Source: CAYWYR01 sp964462685
Lineage (GTDB): Bacteria; Bacteroidota; Ignavibacteria; Kapaibacteriales; UBA2268
Length of the DNA stretch: 64,000 nt
Direction: 5' to 3'
Assembly (NCBI GenBank): GCA_964462685.1
Contig: CAYWYR010000004.1
Span: 121,938-185,937, forward strand
Shown here: piece after piece, positions 1 through 9,557 of the stretch
Layout: each line of letters opens with the position of its first letter
How positions within the stretch are numbered: the first letter of the stretch is position 1
Translations under genes and position numbers: made by a program
The notes under the pieces: generated by a model
Database searches by the model: none
The model's input: only the letters and a program-made list of their open reading frames with translations
What the model was told of the DNA's origin: nothing

Positions 1-3000
1 ATTCAGATCTTTCTGGTAAACTGCAAGCAAAAGGAAGAGGAACAGATCTATCCAGTATCAGTGCGGATATCAATTTCTCTGGTGGCTATAATAGATTTAA
101 TGAATACGCATTCGATCAGGTACTTATAGATGCAGATCTCGATAATGGTTTCGCTAATATCAATAAAGTTGAACTTATTAAATTTAATAGCGGCACCGAT
201 GAGTTTCTGACCGAGAATGAGACATTAGTGCTAAAAGGTGATATTGATCTAAGTAATATGGAAAGCCCGGTCTATAATTTCAATATAGATGCTGATGCTA
301 TTAACTTAAAACAATTGCTCGGTACTGATGCCGCACCTAATTACCTGACCGGTGATTTAGTTATTTCAGGATCAGGATTTGATTTATCTGATATCAATGG
401 CATGGTGTCGGCGGATGTTGATCTTGTAATCTTTGAGGATAGAGCCTTATTGCCATTCGGTTTAGATTTCCAGTTCGAAAATACCGGGGATGGTAAACTT
501 TTATCTCTGGAATCAGACTTTATGGACTTCTATATCGAAGGTGTATTCGAATATGGCGCACTTGTTCAGACAATACAGGTTCATGCTACCGAACTTGCCG
601 GTTACGCCGAAGAGCAAGCTAATAAGATCATTACCAGTACGCAGAAAATAGCAGGCGAGATTGAAGAGGATGACTATACCTATCTTGAGCGTTTTCCACC
701 ATTAGATGCCAAGATTTTTGGTGAAATAACCGATTTATCACCGATATCGATATTTATTGATAGTACGAATATATTGAGTACCATTAATATTAATATGAAC
801 CTCTATAATCAGGATAGTCTGTCTGTTCTTGAAATAGATTCAATCAGCATTGATGAGTTTAGCCTAATCAGAAACGGACTGAATGTAGCGACTAAAGATC
901 TTGAGATGTCTGGCAAATTGCAAATGGATCTGGTGAACAATGATCCAGTATTCAGCAAGTTCAATCTAAACATGGATGCCAAAGAGCCAATACTGGTAAA
1001 TGAAAACACATTTTATCGTACTTATCTGTATTCCAGATTCGATAACGATACTTTAGGTCTCAGCACACACGTAAATATGAACCAACAATTCGATTTATCC
1101 TTAGTCGGTGATTTGTACGTGTATGACAAACTATTGGATATGGATCTTACAGTTTTGGAAATAGGTTATGACAGTACTCATATCTGGAAAAATATAAACG
1201 ATATTCAGGCAAGTTTCGGAAATGAAGGCTTTTTTATAGATTCTCTTAGATTGCAACGTGATGATAAAGAGATAATATCCTTGAATGGTTCCTACGATAG
1301 CAGTAGAGATCTCTTTGAGAACGTGAATTTGACCGTAACAGGTTTTGACTTCAAGTATATAGATGAGCTGATGCCTTCATTGGATAATTCTTATATTGAT
1401 TACGCAAACGGGAAAGTGGATACTCTCGGTATCAACTTAACAGGTAGTATGTCCGACCCGGATATAGATCTTCTGTTCAGCACAAAGGATCTTGTATTCA
1501 ATAGAATCAATCTAGGCAATATCTACGCTAAGATAAATCATGATAATGACGTTATTTCAGGTCTGATAGCATCTCAGAGATCTGATTCTTCTACCGTGGA
1601 TGATTATAGAATAGATATAAATTCTATACCTTTTTCACTCAGGCTGGAAAGTATGGAAGATCGCTGGAACAATAAAGAAAACATCGATGTCGATCTGGAT
1701 ATCGATAGCCTTAGCCTTGCGATAGCAGATCCGTTTCTTGACTTTATGTCAAACTCCAAAGGCTATATTAATGTCGATGCGAGAATCGAAGGTACCGATC
1801 TCGACAACCTTGATCTTTCAGGTGGATTGAAATATGATAATATAAGCACCCGCATCACTCCTATAAACATGTTTTTTAGATCTACTGGTGATATAGAGTT
1901 CAACAATGATGCGATTGTTTTCAAGCAGCTCAATTTTTCAAATCCCTCTGCGGAGCTTTCTGGATCAAAAGCGGATGTCAGTGGTAAAATATCATTGAAT
2001 GATTTCGTACCAGATGAATTTGATATGAAAATTGATGTTGATAGATTGAAGGTATTATCCGCGAGATCAGAAGAAGTGATGCCGGACATATATGGCGATT
2101 TAGTTATATCAACCGGTCGGGAAGGTATAGATATTAAAGGAAATATCGATAGTCCTAGGATATCGGGTGACATAGAAATACTCAGATCCGATTTGACACT
2201 GCCATTGGAAGATAGGGCTTCAGCCGCCGAAGCCAAGTTCGATTACTATTGGGAAGGCGAAAACATATACATGGTGATGATTAATGAAGAGGGGGAAGAA
2301 GAAGAAATTACACCTAGAAACTCATCATTCTATGAAGCTATGGGTATGGATTTCAAAGTTTATTTTCCCTCAAATCTTGTTGTGAATATTGATATTAACG
2401 CTTTAATGTCGGTAGAAGCCCATATAGGAACTAGGCTTAGAGGTACTAGTATAAATTTCCAAAAAATACCTTTTTCAGACGAGACTAAGCTTATAGGGGA
2501 TATTTTCTTACAAGAAGATTCCAGACTTAATTTTGCTGGAAGGGATTTTGAGACTTCAGGTAGTATCTCTTTTCCTGATGGGGATATAGAAAACCCATTA
2601 CTTGATATTACCGCTGTTTATGATGGTAGAATTAGTAATTCAGAGAATACCCGGGACTTTACTGTAACTATTAATGTTGATGGGCCTAAAGAAAATCCAG
2701 ATATTACCTATAATTATACGATAGGCAACCAACCAGACAATCAAGGTCAGGAAACTCGTCTAGAAGATGTTCTTTCACTTATAGTACTCGGGGCTTTACC
2801 TAATAATCCTGGTGGCGGAGGTGGCGAATCCAGCCTTGGTGCGGAATTAGGAGAAAGCGCTACATCCACTCTGCTGAACCCGGCTCTGAAAAGCTTCCTG
2901 GGTGAAGTAGCTGGTACATTGAGCTTTCTAGATCTAGATGTACAGACTAGGGGCGGAGTGGAGAATACAACCGTTAGGTTAAGGGGTAAAGTAATTGACG

Positions 3001-3197
3001 GTATTTATATATCCGGTGGGGGAGGCCTCTACGGACAGGAAATTACAATTGAAGTTCCACTAGCGGAATTGCTAAAGAAAGATAGTTTCGATAATTTCCG
3101 CCTACAGTTTACTCAGTTCATTAATAACAATCAAAATGCAACAGTCCGCGAACAGATAAATTCTGAATTTAAACTTAGATGGGCTAAAACCTGGTAA
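1..3197 (+). CDS. tamB: TamB-like translocation/assembly protein, C-terminal part (5' end outside window)
   Basis: The frame is open from the first bases of the window, so the gene is truncated at its 5' end; 1064 residues are visible. The GTG at 228 is internal, not a start. The protein is mostly repeated beta-rich segments of alternating Asp, Ile, Leu and Ser, as in the long beta-groove of AsmA/TamB proteins. It ends with the TamB (DUF490) pattern: a Gly-rich linker near residue 938 (NNPGGGGGE), then a GGG-rich segment and a last strand ending in KLRWAKTW. Known family members span the periplasm, helping outer-membrane protein assembly or moving lipids between membranes. That role is inferred here. 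cheW starts 6 bp after the stop, so the two are probably cotranscribed. A TamA/BamA partner would have to lie upstream of the window. Confidence 0.85.
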   Translation, partial: SDLSGKLQAKGRGTDLSSISADINFSGGYNRFNEYAFDQVLIDADLDNGFANINKVELIKFNSGTDEFLTENETLVLKGDIDLSNMESPVYNFNIDADAINLKQLLGTDAAPNYLTGDLVISGSGFDLSDINGMVSADVDLVIFEDRALLPFGLDFQFENTGDGKLLSLESDFMDFYIEGVFEYGALVQTIQVHATELAGYAEEQANKIITSTQKIAGEIEEDDYTYLERFPPLDAKIFGEITDLSPISIFIDSTNILSTININMNLYNQDSLSVLEIDSISIDEFSLIRNGLNVATKDLEMSGKLQMDLVNNDPVFSKFNLNMDAKEPILVNENTFYRTYLYSRFDNDTLGLSTHVNMNQQFDLSLVGDLYVYDKLLDMDLTVLEIGYDSTHIWKNINDIQASFGNEGFFIDSLRLQRDDKEIISLNGSYDSSRDLFENVNLTVTGFDFKYIDELMPSLDNSYIDYANGKVDTLGINLTGSMSDPDIDLLFSTKDLVFNRINLGNIYAKINHDNDVISGLIASQRSDSSTVDDYRIDINSIPFSLRLESMEDRWNNKENIDVDLDIDSLSLAIADPFLDFMSNSKGYINVDARIEGTDLDNLDLSGGLKYDNISTRITPINMFFRSTGDIEFNNDAIVFKQLNFSNPSAELSGSKADVSGKISLNDFVPDEFDMKIDVDRLKVLSARSEEVMPDIYGDLVISTGREGIDIKGNIDSPRISGDIEILRSDLTLPLEDRASAAEAKFDYYWEGENIYMVMINEEGEEEEITPRNSSFYEAMGMDFKVYFPSNLVVNIDINALMSVEAHIGTRLRGTSINFQKIPFSDETKLIGDIFLQEDSRLNFAGRDFETSGSISFPDGDIENPLLDITAVYDGRISNSENTRDFTVTINVDGPKENPDITYNYTIGNQPDNQGQETRLEDVLSLIVLGALPNNPGGGGGESSLGAELGESATSTLLNPALKSFLGEVAGTLSFLDLDVQTRGGVENTTVRLRGKVIDGIYISGGGGLYGQEITIEVPLAELLKKDSFDNFRLQFTQFINNNQNATVREQINSEFKLRWAKTW

Positions 3198-3203
3198 ATT
3201 ACT

Positions 3204-3701
3204 ATGAATTCAATAACAAAAGATTTGAAAGTCACAGATTATAGAGAGTCTAGTTCTGTTGAGGATACTTCACAACTTGTAACCTTTTATATCGGGAAGG
3301 AAGAACTGGGTTTTGATATATCTTTTGTACAAGAGATAATTTCTCCTATCAGGATAACACGTGTACCGAACAGTAGCGAGTTCATCAAAGGGGTAATCAA
3401 TCTTCGTGGAAAAATAATCCCTATATTCGATCTTAAAGAAAGAATCAAATCTCAGGTTATGGTAATTGATGAAAACACCAAAATCATAGTAGTACATAAA
3501 GGTGAACTCAATATCGGGCTATTGGTCTCAAAAGTAAATGAGGTGGTGTTGGTTTCAGATAAAAATCTTGTGGCCCCTTCCAATAAACTCAATACCCAAA
3601 GCGACCAGTACCTAAAGCAAATAGCAAATTTGGATAACAGGCTGATTTCTATAATAGATCTCGAGCGAACAGTTAACCTTATAACTGAAGAAATTGACTG
3701 A
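3204..3701 (+). CDS. cheW: CheW-like chemotaxis coupling protein
   Basis: A 165-residue single-domain CheW protein. After about 24 polar residues it has the CheW fold signature: QLVTFYIGKEELGFDI, then VQEIISPIRITRVPNS and FIKGVINLRGKIIPIFDL. The V-N-L-R-G-K turn is the most conserved part of the family. CheW couples chemoreceptors to the histidine kinase CheA at the inner membrane. No CheA, receptor or CheY is encoded in this window, so the signalling partner is elsewhere, or the protein serves another chemosensory-like array. The ATG at 3204 lies 6 bp after the tamB-like stop without a clear Shine-Dalgarno, which suggests readthrough transcription from the envelope gene. It converges with pcrA, 18 bp away. 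Confidence 0.9.
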   Translation: MNSITKDLKVTDYRESSSVEDTSQLVTFYIGKEELGFDISFVQEIISPIRITRVPNSSEFIKGVINLRGKIIPIFDLKERIKSQVMVIDENTKIIVVHKGELNIGLLVSKVNEVVLVSDKNLVAPSNKLNTQSDQYLKQIANLDNRLISIIDLERTVNLITEEID

Positions 3702-3719
3702 TTACTAAAAATCAGAGAT

Positions 3720-6008
3720 TTAGACTTTACTTAGCTTGGCGAACTTTGCAATCATTATTTTTTTCCCGTGTTCATCAAACTTAACAGTAACTTTCTGCTG
3801 ATCCCCATTTCCTGAAATCTCTAATAGTTTACCTTCACCAAATTTAGAATGAACTACTCTGTCACCTGTTCTCAGGCTATCGTGAACTTGACTATAATTA
3901 TCATCCCTGGTTTGATCATAGTGTGATTTTCTTTTCCCGGGGGATTGTGTTACTTTACTTCTCCAAGAGCCGAGTATATCTGAACCAGTAGATATAGGGG
4001 TTCCTGAAAGACTTGTTTTTTTGCTGGACGACATAGGAGGTTGGCCGCCCATCCATTGGGTAACGGAATGATCTATTTCTTTCAGGAATGTAGATACGGA
4101 CTGACGCTGAATATCACCAAACTTCATTCTCCTGCTGCAATAAGTAATCGTAAGGCTTTGCATAGCCCTGGTTATCCCTACGTAGAAAAGTCTTCTTTCT
4201 TCTTCCAACTCGCTCGGTTCGTTCTCCGATCTGGATGATGGGAAAAGTCCTTGCTCAAGCCCGGTAATGAATACCTCGGGAAATTCCAGGCCTTTAGCGG
4301 AGTGAAGTGTCATAAGGCTTACGCTATTGCCCGATAAATCTGAATTGTCAATATCAGAAGCTAAAGATATCTGCTGAATATAATCATTGAGCTCGGCCTG
4401 CGGATTAGTATCAAAGAAATTCGTCAGATCGGTAACAAGCTCTTGGATGTTATTATACTTATCCAAGGCTTCATCGGTACCTATATCTTTATACATATCC
4501 AGGATACCGATTTTATCGATATAATCCTTTAGAACTAAAGAAGGATTCTCTTTCTTAATCAGATTGCTTGTATCTTCGATAACTTCCCACAACCTTCGGG
4601 CTGATTTTTTCGCCCGGCCCACTACCGATAGCACTTCCTCACTTCTTCTGAAAGTATCCAGTAATGGAGTATTATGTTTTCTGGAAAAATCTATGAAATG
4701 ACCTATCGAGGTTTTACCGATGCCTCTGGGTGGTTCGTTAACAGCTCTTAGCAGTGATTCATTATCCTGCGGGTTGATAAGCAGTTTCAGATACGCCATT
4801 GTATCTTTAATTTCCTTCCGTTTGTAAAAGGAGATACCTCCGACTATCACATAAGGTATATTTTCTCTTCTCAGTGCATTTTCCAATGGTAGGGACTGTG
4901 CGTTTGTGCGATACAGTATAGCCATATCTCTATATTTTTTGCCAGAATCATTCTTTTGGTTTATCAGGGTTGCGATTTTAAGTGCTTCTTGGCGGTCATC
5001 CTCACAGTTGACAACTTTTATCTTATCTCCGTCTTCCTTCTCAGTCCATAATTCTTTTTTTAATTGGTTTTTGTTTTTGGCGATTATAGAATCGGCTGCT
5101 TTTAGAATATTACCAGTAGATCTATAATTCTGTTCAAGCTTGATAATCTTAGCTGAAGGGTAATCCTTTTGGAATTCGAGTATGTTTCTGATATCGGCAC
5201 CACGCCATTTATATATAGACTGAGCATCATCCCCTACAACGCAGATATTATTATGTGCGGCCGATAGTAACTTAATTACTTTGTATTGAGCTCTGTTCGT
5301 ATCTTGATACTCATCTATCATTATATACTGAAACTTATTTCTGTACTTTTCCAGAGATTCTTTGTCAAGCTCAAAAAGCCTGATCATATTAATTAACAGA
5401 TCATCAAAATCCATAGCGTTAGCTTCAAGTAAATAGCGCTCATATTCTTTATAAATCTCTGCTACAGTCTTCTCAAAGTGGGTATTAGCTTTATCAGCAT
5501 AAGCCTCAAAGTCTACCATAGCGTTTTTCGCTTTTGATATTGAGCTCCTGACTTGGTTTGGAGGGTATTCCTGTGTTGTAAGCCTAAGCCTGTTCAGTAT
5601 GCTTCTTATAGCCGAGGACTGGTCATCGGTATCATAAATAGAGAAACCAGGACTGTAACCTAGTTTTTTGCCTTCTATTCGTAATATTCTGGCAAATATC
5701 GAGTGGAAAGTACCGGCCCATACTTCGCGGGCCGTATCATAGCCAACAAGCTTAGCTATACGTTCTTTAAGTTCACCAGCAGCCTTATTGGTAAAGGTTA
5801 AAGCAAGTATCCGATAAGGTTCAACACCTCTATCCAAAATATTAGCTATTCGGTGCGTCAATACTCTGGTTTTGCCGGAACCTGCACCAGCGATAATCAA
5901 AAGCGGACCGCCAACGGCCTCTACTGCTTTGATCTGCTGCCTGTTGAGCCCTTTGATTATGGAAGGTGTAGTTTCTTTGTCTCTGTTAAGTTTGAGTTTT
6001 TGAGCCAT
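3720..6008 (-). CDS. pcrA: ATP-dependent DNA helicase PcrA/UvrD family
   Basis: A 762-residue superfamily 1A helicase that unwinds DNA 3'-5' during repair and rolling-circle or restart processes. Walker A is GAGSGKT at residues 41-47, with the Q-motif LNRQQIKAVE just before it. The Walker B/motif II is DEYQDTN, and motif VI includes EERRLFYVGITRA. The last ~55 residues (GDRVVHSKFGEGKLLEI onward) match the Tudor-like C-terminal domain that in PcrA binds RNA polymerase, which favours PcrA/UvrD over Rep. The start is ATG at 6008, only 3 bp after the stop of the upstream CBM9-like gene, so it is probably the last gene of a three-gene transcript (kinase, CBM9-like, pcrA). Length is normal for the family. 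Confidence 0.95.
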   Translation of the reverse strand: MAQKLKLNRDKETTPSIIKGLNRQQIKAVEAVGGPLLIIAGAGSGKTRVLTHRIANILDRGVEPYRILALTFTNKAAGELKERIAKLVGYDTAREVWAGTFHSIFARILRIEGKKLGYSPGFSIYDTDDQSSAIRSILNRLRLTTQEYPPNQVRSSISKAKNAMVDFEAYADKANTHFEKTVAEIYKEYERYLLEANAMDFDDLLINMIRLFELDKESLEKYRNKFQYIMIDEYQDTNRAQYKVIKLLSAAHNNICVVGDDAQSIYKWRGADIRNILEFQKDYPSAKIIKLEQNYRSTGNILKAADSIIAKNKNQLKKELWTEKEDGDKIKVVNCEDDRQEALKIATLINQKNDSGKKYRDMAILYRTNAQSLPLENALRRENIPYVIVGGISFYKRKEIKDTMAYLKLLINPQDNESLLRAVNEPPRGIGKTSIGHFIDFSRKHNTPLLDTFRRSEEVLSVVGRAKKSARRLWEVIEDTSNLIKKENPSLVLKDYIDKIGILDMYKDIGTDEALDKYNNIQELVTDLTNFFDTNPQAELNDYIQQISLASDIDNSDLSGNSVSLMTLHSAKGLEFPEVFITGLEQGLFPSSRSENEPSELEEERRLFYVGITRAMQSLTITYCSRRMKFGDIQRQSVSTFLKEIDHSVTQWMGGQPPMSSSKKTSLSGTPISTGSDILGSWRSKVTQSPGKRKSHYDQTRDDNYSQVHDSLRTGDRVVHSKFGEGKLLEISGNGDQQKVTVKFDEHGKKIMIAKFAKLSKV

Positions 6009-6011
6009 TAA

Positions 6012-7271
6012 TTAAATGCCGTACTCTTTTAATATAGTTGAGGTTTTGTTATTGGCATCAACCGGTGAAGGGTTGATTATCAAAGTGTTCCAAAACAAAG
6101 GGTTATCAGTTTGGGACTTAGCTGTACCAAACTTAGTAACTCTATCTAAATTGTCTGGATCATCACTATCATTTACAGTAATATAGAAATAGATCTCATC
6201 GCCTTTTTTTAGTTCATCCTGGGTGATACCGATATTTTTTAAAGCGAAAGAGATATAAGCGTCATATCCTTGTTCTGTTTTGACTCCGTATGCTTGAACG
6301 ATTTGCCTGTTTACAGATTTATTTTCACTATAACCAACAAACCCGGAATAAGGATTATCAAACGGTATAACAGATATACCTGTGGTTTCTAGATCTTTAA
6401 TATTCAAAGTATATTCACCATTCTTTTTAATAGGTATTCTATCCAATTTCCCTTTAGCGAAATAAAGGTCTATTGATTCAGCATACGGCTGATCTAACAC
6501 TATATCATCCTTGACTTCAAGTTTTATATATAGTTTATCCGAATCAGTAGAGAAATATACCTTATAAGATAGATCATCCCAATCCTGCCACCAATAGCCA
6601 CCTTCTAAAATGTTCTCTACATTTTCGACTTCTATATCTGAATTTCCTTTTTCGATTGGGGATCGGCTGCCGGTAGCAATATCGTTTACGTTATATCTGT
6701 AATCGAATAGTATATCATTATCTGCAGAACCTATGTACCTTACCGAAGACGGCCTACCGTAATAACCAGTCGATATTTCTTCTGTAACGCCTGATGTAGA
6801 TTTGGTAACAAAATCTTCTACCAATTTCAGATCACCACCTATGATGCTATAGCCTTTGATTTCCCATTCATACTGTTTTTGTTTTTCAGTAACAAAAGCA
6901 GCTCCATTCCTTATTGCTACACCTACTTCCAAAGGGAGTTCAACATACGATCTTTTGAATTCCCCTGCTTTTAATATATATCCGTCTTGATCATAGAACA
7001 TTAGTACTGTCATCTGCCTGCCTCTGTCCGTTGATGTTTTAGCGACTAATGCCAGATCTGTATAGCCATCGCCACTAAAATCACCGACATCCCAACTATG
7101 AATGTCATAATTTGAGATCAAGGGTTCCTGATTAGTTATATCTGCGATAAGTTCCTTAGCAAAATACTTATCTAAGGTTTTCTTGAATTCATTCCATTTT
7201 GTTCCCGCAGAGTATGCCTCTATAAAACAAAAGAGAATCAATAAGAACAATACCGATAATTTTCTATCCAT
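6012..7271 (-). CDS. secreted protein with FG-GAP-like and CBM9-like regions, function unknown
   Basis: The preferred start is ATG at 7271 (419 residues), because it puts a standard signal peptide (MDRKLSVLFLLILFCFIEAYS) at the N-terminus; an ATG at 7289 in the same frame adds six residues. After the signal comes one FG-GAP/VCBS-type motif, WDVGDFSGDGYTDLALV, typical of Ca-binding propeller blades. The C-terminal half (from about residue 230) looks like a family 9 carbohydrate-binding or DOMON-type beta-sandwich: WWQDWDDLSYKVYFSTD, then ESIDLYFAKG and a late FGTAKSQTDNPLFWNTL. Such domains bind sugars or sit beside cytochromes and dehydrogenases, but no catalytic domain is visible. It ends 3 bp before pcrA. 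The substrate is unknown; export to the periplasm or beyond is likely. Confidence 0.6.
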   Translation of the reverse strand: MDRKLSVLFLLILFCFIEAYSAGTKWNEFKKTLDKYFAKELIADITNQEPLISNYDIHSWDVGDFSGDGYTDLALVAKTSTDRGRQMTVLMFYDQDGYILKAGEFKRSYVELPLEVGVAIRNGAAFVTEKQKQYEWEIKGYSIIGGDLKLVEDFVTKSTSGVTEEISTGYYGRPSSVRYIGSADNDILFDYRYNVNDIATGSRSPIEKGNSDIEVENVENILEGGYWWQDWDDLSYKVYFSTDSDKLYIKLEVKDDIVLDQPYAESIDLYFAKGKLDRIPIKKNGEYTLNIKDLETTGISVIPFDNPYSGFVGYSENKSVNRQIVQAYGVKTEQGYDAYISFALKNIGITQDELKKGDEIYFYITVNDSDDPDNLDRVTKFGTAKSQTDNPLFWNTLIINPSPVDANNKTSTILKEYGI

Positions 7272-7342
7272 TATTACTTCCAAATCCATATATTTCCAGA
7301 TGAAATAATGCTACACTTCCTTCCAACATATTTCTTATAGTA

Positions 7343-8359
7343 TTAGGCGAAAATCTTGCTTTCCTGGAAAACTTTGTCCCTTAATTCTGTATGGCTGCTT
7401 TTAAGCCTCGCACCGTACTGAGATACGATCTTACTGGCAGCCAGTGAACCGAGCTTACCAGCCAGGTGAGGTTTTCTTCCATGTGTCAATCCATAGAAAA
7501 AACCGGCAGCATACATATCGCCCGCACCAGTTGAGTCCAACGCGGCCGCATTAACGGGATCGATACCTATATTATCACCGTCGTAATAGAGTTTAGATCC
7601 TTCAGCACCCATAGTAATTGCAAAATTTGCCTGTTTATCCTTTAACGCTTTATAAGCAGCTTCATTATTATCAGTCTCTGTATAGGTCCTCGCTTCCAGA
7701 TCATTGCAGAATATAAGATCCATGTCACCGTAGATATCATCAATACGGCTTCTGAAAACATCGACGATGAATTTGTCTGATAATGTAAGTGCTATCCTAG
7801 TGCATTTTGCCTTTGCTATTTCAATACTACGGGTCACTGCCTCAAATCCTGAGTCGCTGCTGAGTTTATATCCCTCTATATATAGCCATTCACTTCTGGC
7901 TATGGTCTCATCATCAATATCATCCATACCATATATTTCATTCGCACCAAGGTATGTTGCCTGAGTTCTTTCAGCGTCAGGAGTAATATATAGTAAGCAT
8001 GATCCGGTAGGATCATTCTGGCTAGTAGTATTTGCAAGCACTATACCTAGTTTTTTAAATTCATCAGAATAAAACCTACCGAGCTCATCATTGCCCAAAG
8101 CGGTTTGATAAGCTGCCTTGCCACCGAATGAGCTATATGCTATAATAGTATTTGCGGCAGATCCGCCAGATGATAAATGCTTTTCTTTATCCGATAATTT
8201 TTCAATGCTCTCAGTCTGTGCGGCCCTATCTACTAGAGTCATTGTTCCTTTTTCATACCCTGTACTGGTAAGTTCAGACTCGTTGACTTCAAGTTGTATA
8301 TCTACTAAAGCGTTACCGATCCCGCAGAGTTGAATATCTTTATTCAGATGGTCTTTCAT
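7343..8359 (-). CDS. PfkB-family kinase, adenosine kinase-like
   Basis: A 338-residue ribokinase-fold enzyme. The N-terminal part has GIGNALVDIQL (nucleoside/sugar binding) and the Gly-rich LSSGGSAANTI. The C-terminal PfkB signature 2, DSTGAGDMYAAGFFYG, carries the catalytic Asp and anion-hole glycines. Order and length resemble bacterial adenosine kinase-like PfkB proteins, which phosphorylate a hydroxymethyl group on a nucleoside or sugar with ATP. The exact substrate cannot be read from sequence. It starts with ATG at 8359 and is followed by a 70-bp gap and the CBM9-like gene. The divergent ddl starts 112 bp away, and a promoter-like pair lies between them. Confidence 0.85.
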   Translation of the reverse strand: MKDHLNKDIQLCGIGNALVDIQLEVNESELTSTGYEKGTMTLVDRAAQTESIEKLSDKEKHLSSGGSAANTIIAYSSFGGKAAYQTALGNDELGRFYSDEFKKLGIVLANTTSQNDPTGSCLLYITPDAERTQATYLGANEIYGMDDIDDETIARSEWLYIEGYKLSSDSGFEAVTRSIEIAKAKCTRIALTLSDKFIVDVFRSRIDDIYGDMDLIFCNDLEARTYTETDNNEAAYKALKDKQANFAITMGAEGSKLYYDGDNIGIDPVNAAALDSTGAGDMYAAGFFYGLTHGRKPHLAGKLGSLAASKIVSQYGARLKSSHTELRDKVFQESKIFA

Positions 8360-8393
8360 ATTTACTCTTTAATTATTGCAATACTTCAATTCC

Positions 8394-8419
8394 CAAAAAT
8401 AACTAACAATACAGTCAAT
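8394..8419 (-). promoter_or_regulatory. possible promoter of the PfkB kinase operon
   Basis: On the minus strand TATTTTTG (8394-8401) matches the TAnnTTTG -7 element of Bacteroidota sigma factors, and ATTGAC (8414-8419) lies 12 bp upstream, a shorter spacing than usual. The position, about 35 bp before the kinase ATG, is suitable. This is a motif match only, and the region is AT-rich enough for it to arise by chance. Confidence 0.3.
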
Positions 8420-8471
8420 CAGCAATCCTCTTTCTGTTTAGTAAATTGCATCTTGCAAAAAATATAATCTC

Positions 8472-9512
8472 ATGACGGAAAAAATGAAAATCGCAGTAAT
8501 TTTGGGTGGTCTTTCAGCTGAAAGAAATGTTTCTTATCAATCCGGTTTCGCAGTAGGAAAGTCGCTAAAAGATCGAGATCATGAAGTTATCTATATCGAC
8601 CCGGCATTTGGTGATAGATGCGTAATCGACTTAGATGAGTCTCCTTCTGTAGATAAAATGCCACCTCTTAAAGATATAAAGAATACATCAAAATTTCTGG
8701 AGGCTTTCAATAGCAATGCTTTTGAAGGCATAGATTGTGCATTTGTTACTATGCACGGCACTTATGGAGAAGACGGTATTCTGCAATCGCTACTTGAGCT
8801 CAAATCTATACCTTATACAGGTTCTGATGCCGCCTCATCGGCGGTTGCTATGGATAAAATATTATCTAAACTCCTATTCACCAGTGCGGGGGTTAATACT
8901 GCGGAATGGATTGTCGTCAAAAAGCATGAGATAGACGATCTTGATTTTTTAGATGATATAATCGCAGAGCTTGGCCGAGAGTTAGTTATAAAGCCTAACG
9001 ACCAAGGTAGTGCGGTTGGGGTAAATGTTATACACAAAGCTGATAAATACAGTTTGCAAGAAAAATTATCTGACTCCGCCCGATTTGGGAAAAAACTTAT
9101 TGTTGAGAAGTATATATCAGGTAGGGAACTAACCGTTGGTATTTTCAATGATGAACCCCTACCGATAGTTGAGATAAGACCTAAGGAAGGCCATTATGAC
9201 TATAAAAACAAGTACCAAAAAGGGCAAACAGAATACTTCTGCCCCGCAGAACTATCAGAAGATATAATTGATTTCACTCAGACCATGGCTATGATGGCAC
9301 ATACCGTACTCGGTTGCTCAGATTATTCAAGAGTGGATTTCAGACTAAATGATGAAGGCCAGCCTTATTGCTTGGAGGTCAATACAGTTCCTGGTTTTAC
9401 TGAGCTAAGTCTTTTCCCGATGGCCGCTAAAGAACATGGTATTGAATTTGGAGAGCTTACCGAAGAGCTTGTAAAGATGGCTATAGATAGATATAATCAA
9501 GAACAAGATTAA
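8472..9512 (+). CDS. ddl: D-alanine--D-alanine ligase
   Basis: A 346-residue ATP-grasp ligase that makes the D-Ala-D-Ala dipeptide of peptidoglycan in the cytoplasm. Visible signatures are ILGGLSAERNVSYQSG near the N-terminus, VTMHGTYGEDGILQSLLE, the P-loop-like KPNDQGSAVGVN, and the C-terminal metal/ATP site FRLNDEGQPYCLEVNTVPG. The last of these carries the Glu and Asn that bind magnesium. The ATG at 8472 is used; a second in-frame ATG at 8484 would remove four residues and cannot be excluded. No Shine-Dalgarno is seen. The stop TAA (9510-9512) is followed in the same frame by the open 5' part of priA, so the two are probably cotranscribed. Confidence 0.95.
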   Translation: MTEKMKIAVILGGLSAERNVSYQSGFAVGKSLKDRDHEVIYIDPAFGDRCVIDLDESPSVDKMPPLKDIKNTSKFLEAFNSNAFEGIDCAFVTMHGTYGEDGILQSLLELKSIPYTGSDAASSAVAMDKILSKLLFTSAGVNTAEWIVVKKHEIDDLDFLDDIIAELGRELVIKPNDQGSAVGVNVIHKADKYSLQEKLSDSARFGKKLIVEKYISGRELTVGIFNDEPLPIVEIRPKEGHYDYKNKYQKGQTEYFCPAELSEDIIDFTQTMAMMAHTVLGCSDYSRVDFRLNDEGQPYCLEVNTVPGFTELSLFPMAAKEHGIEFGELTEELVKMAIDRYNQEQD

Positions 9513-9557
9513 TGCATCTCAATAAAAAGACTTTTATTTTTAAATCATTCACCTGAA

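Noticed and set aside
1763..2236. Open frame of 157 codons opposite the TamB-like gene
   Set aside because: Same reason: antisense of a low-complexity Asp/Ile-rich gene; no recognisable domain or start signal.
8463..8471. TATAAT at 8463-8468 as a -10 box for ddl
   Set aside because: It is only 3 bp before the ATG and lacks an upstream box at a suitable spacing; a leaderless transcript from it would start within the gene.
9512..9556. ATG at 9512 as the priA start
   Set aside because: It is in another frame and meets TGA after 14 codons; it would need a +1 shift to reach PriA. It is kept only as one alternative to an ATA start.
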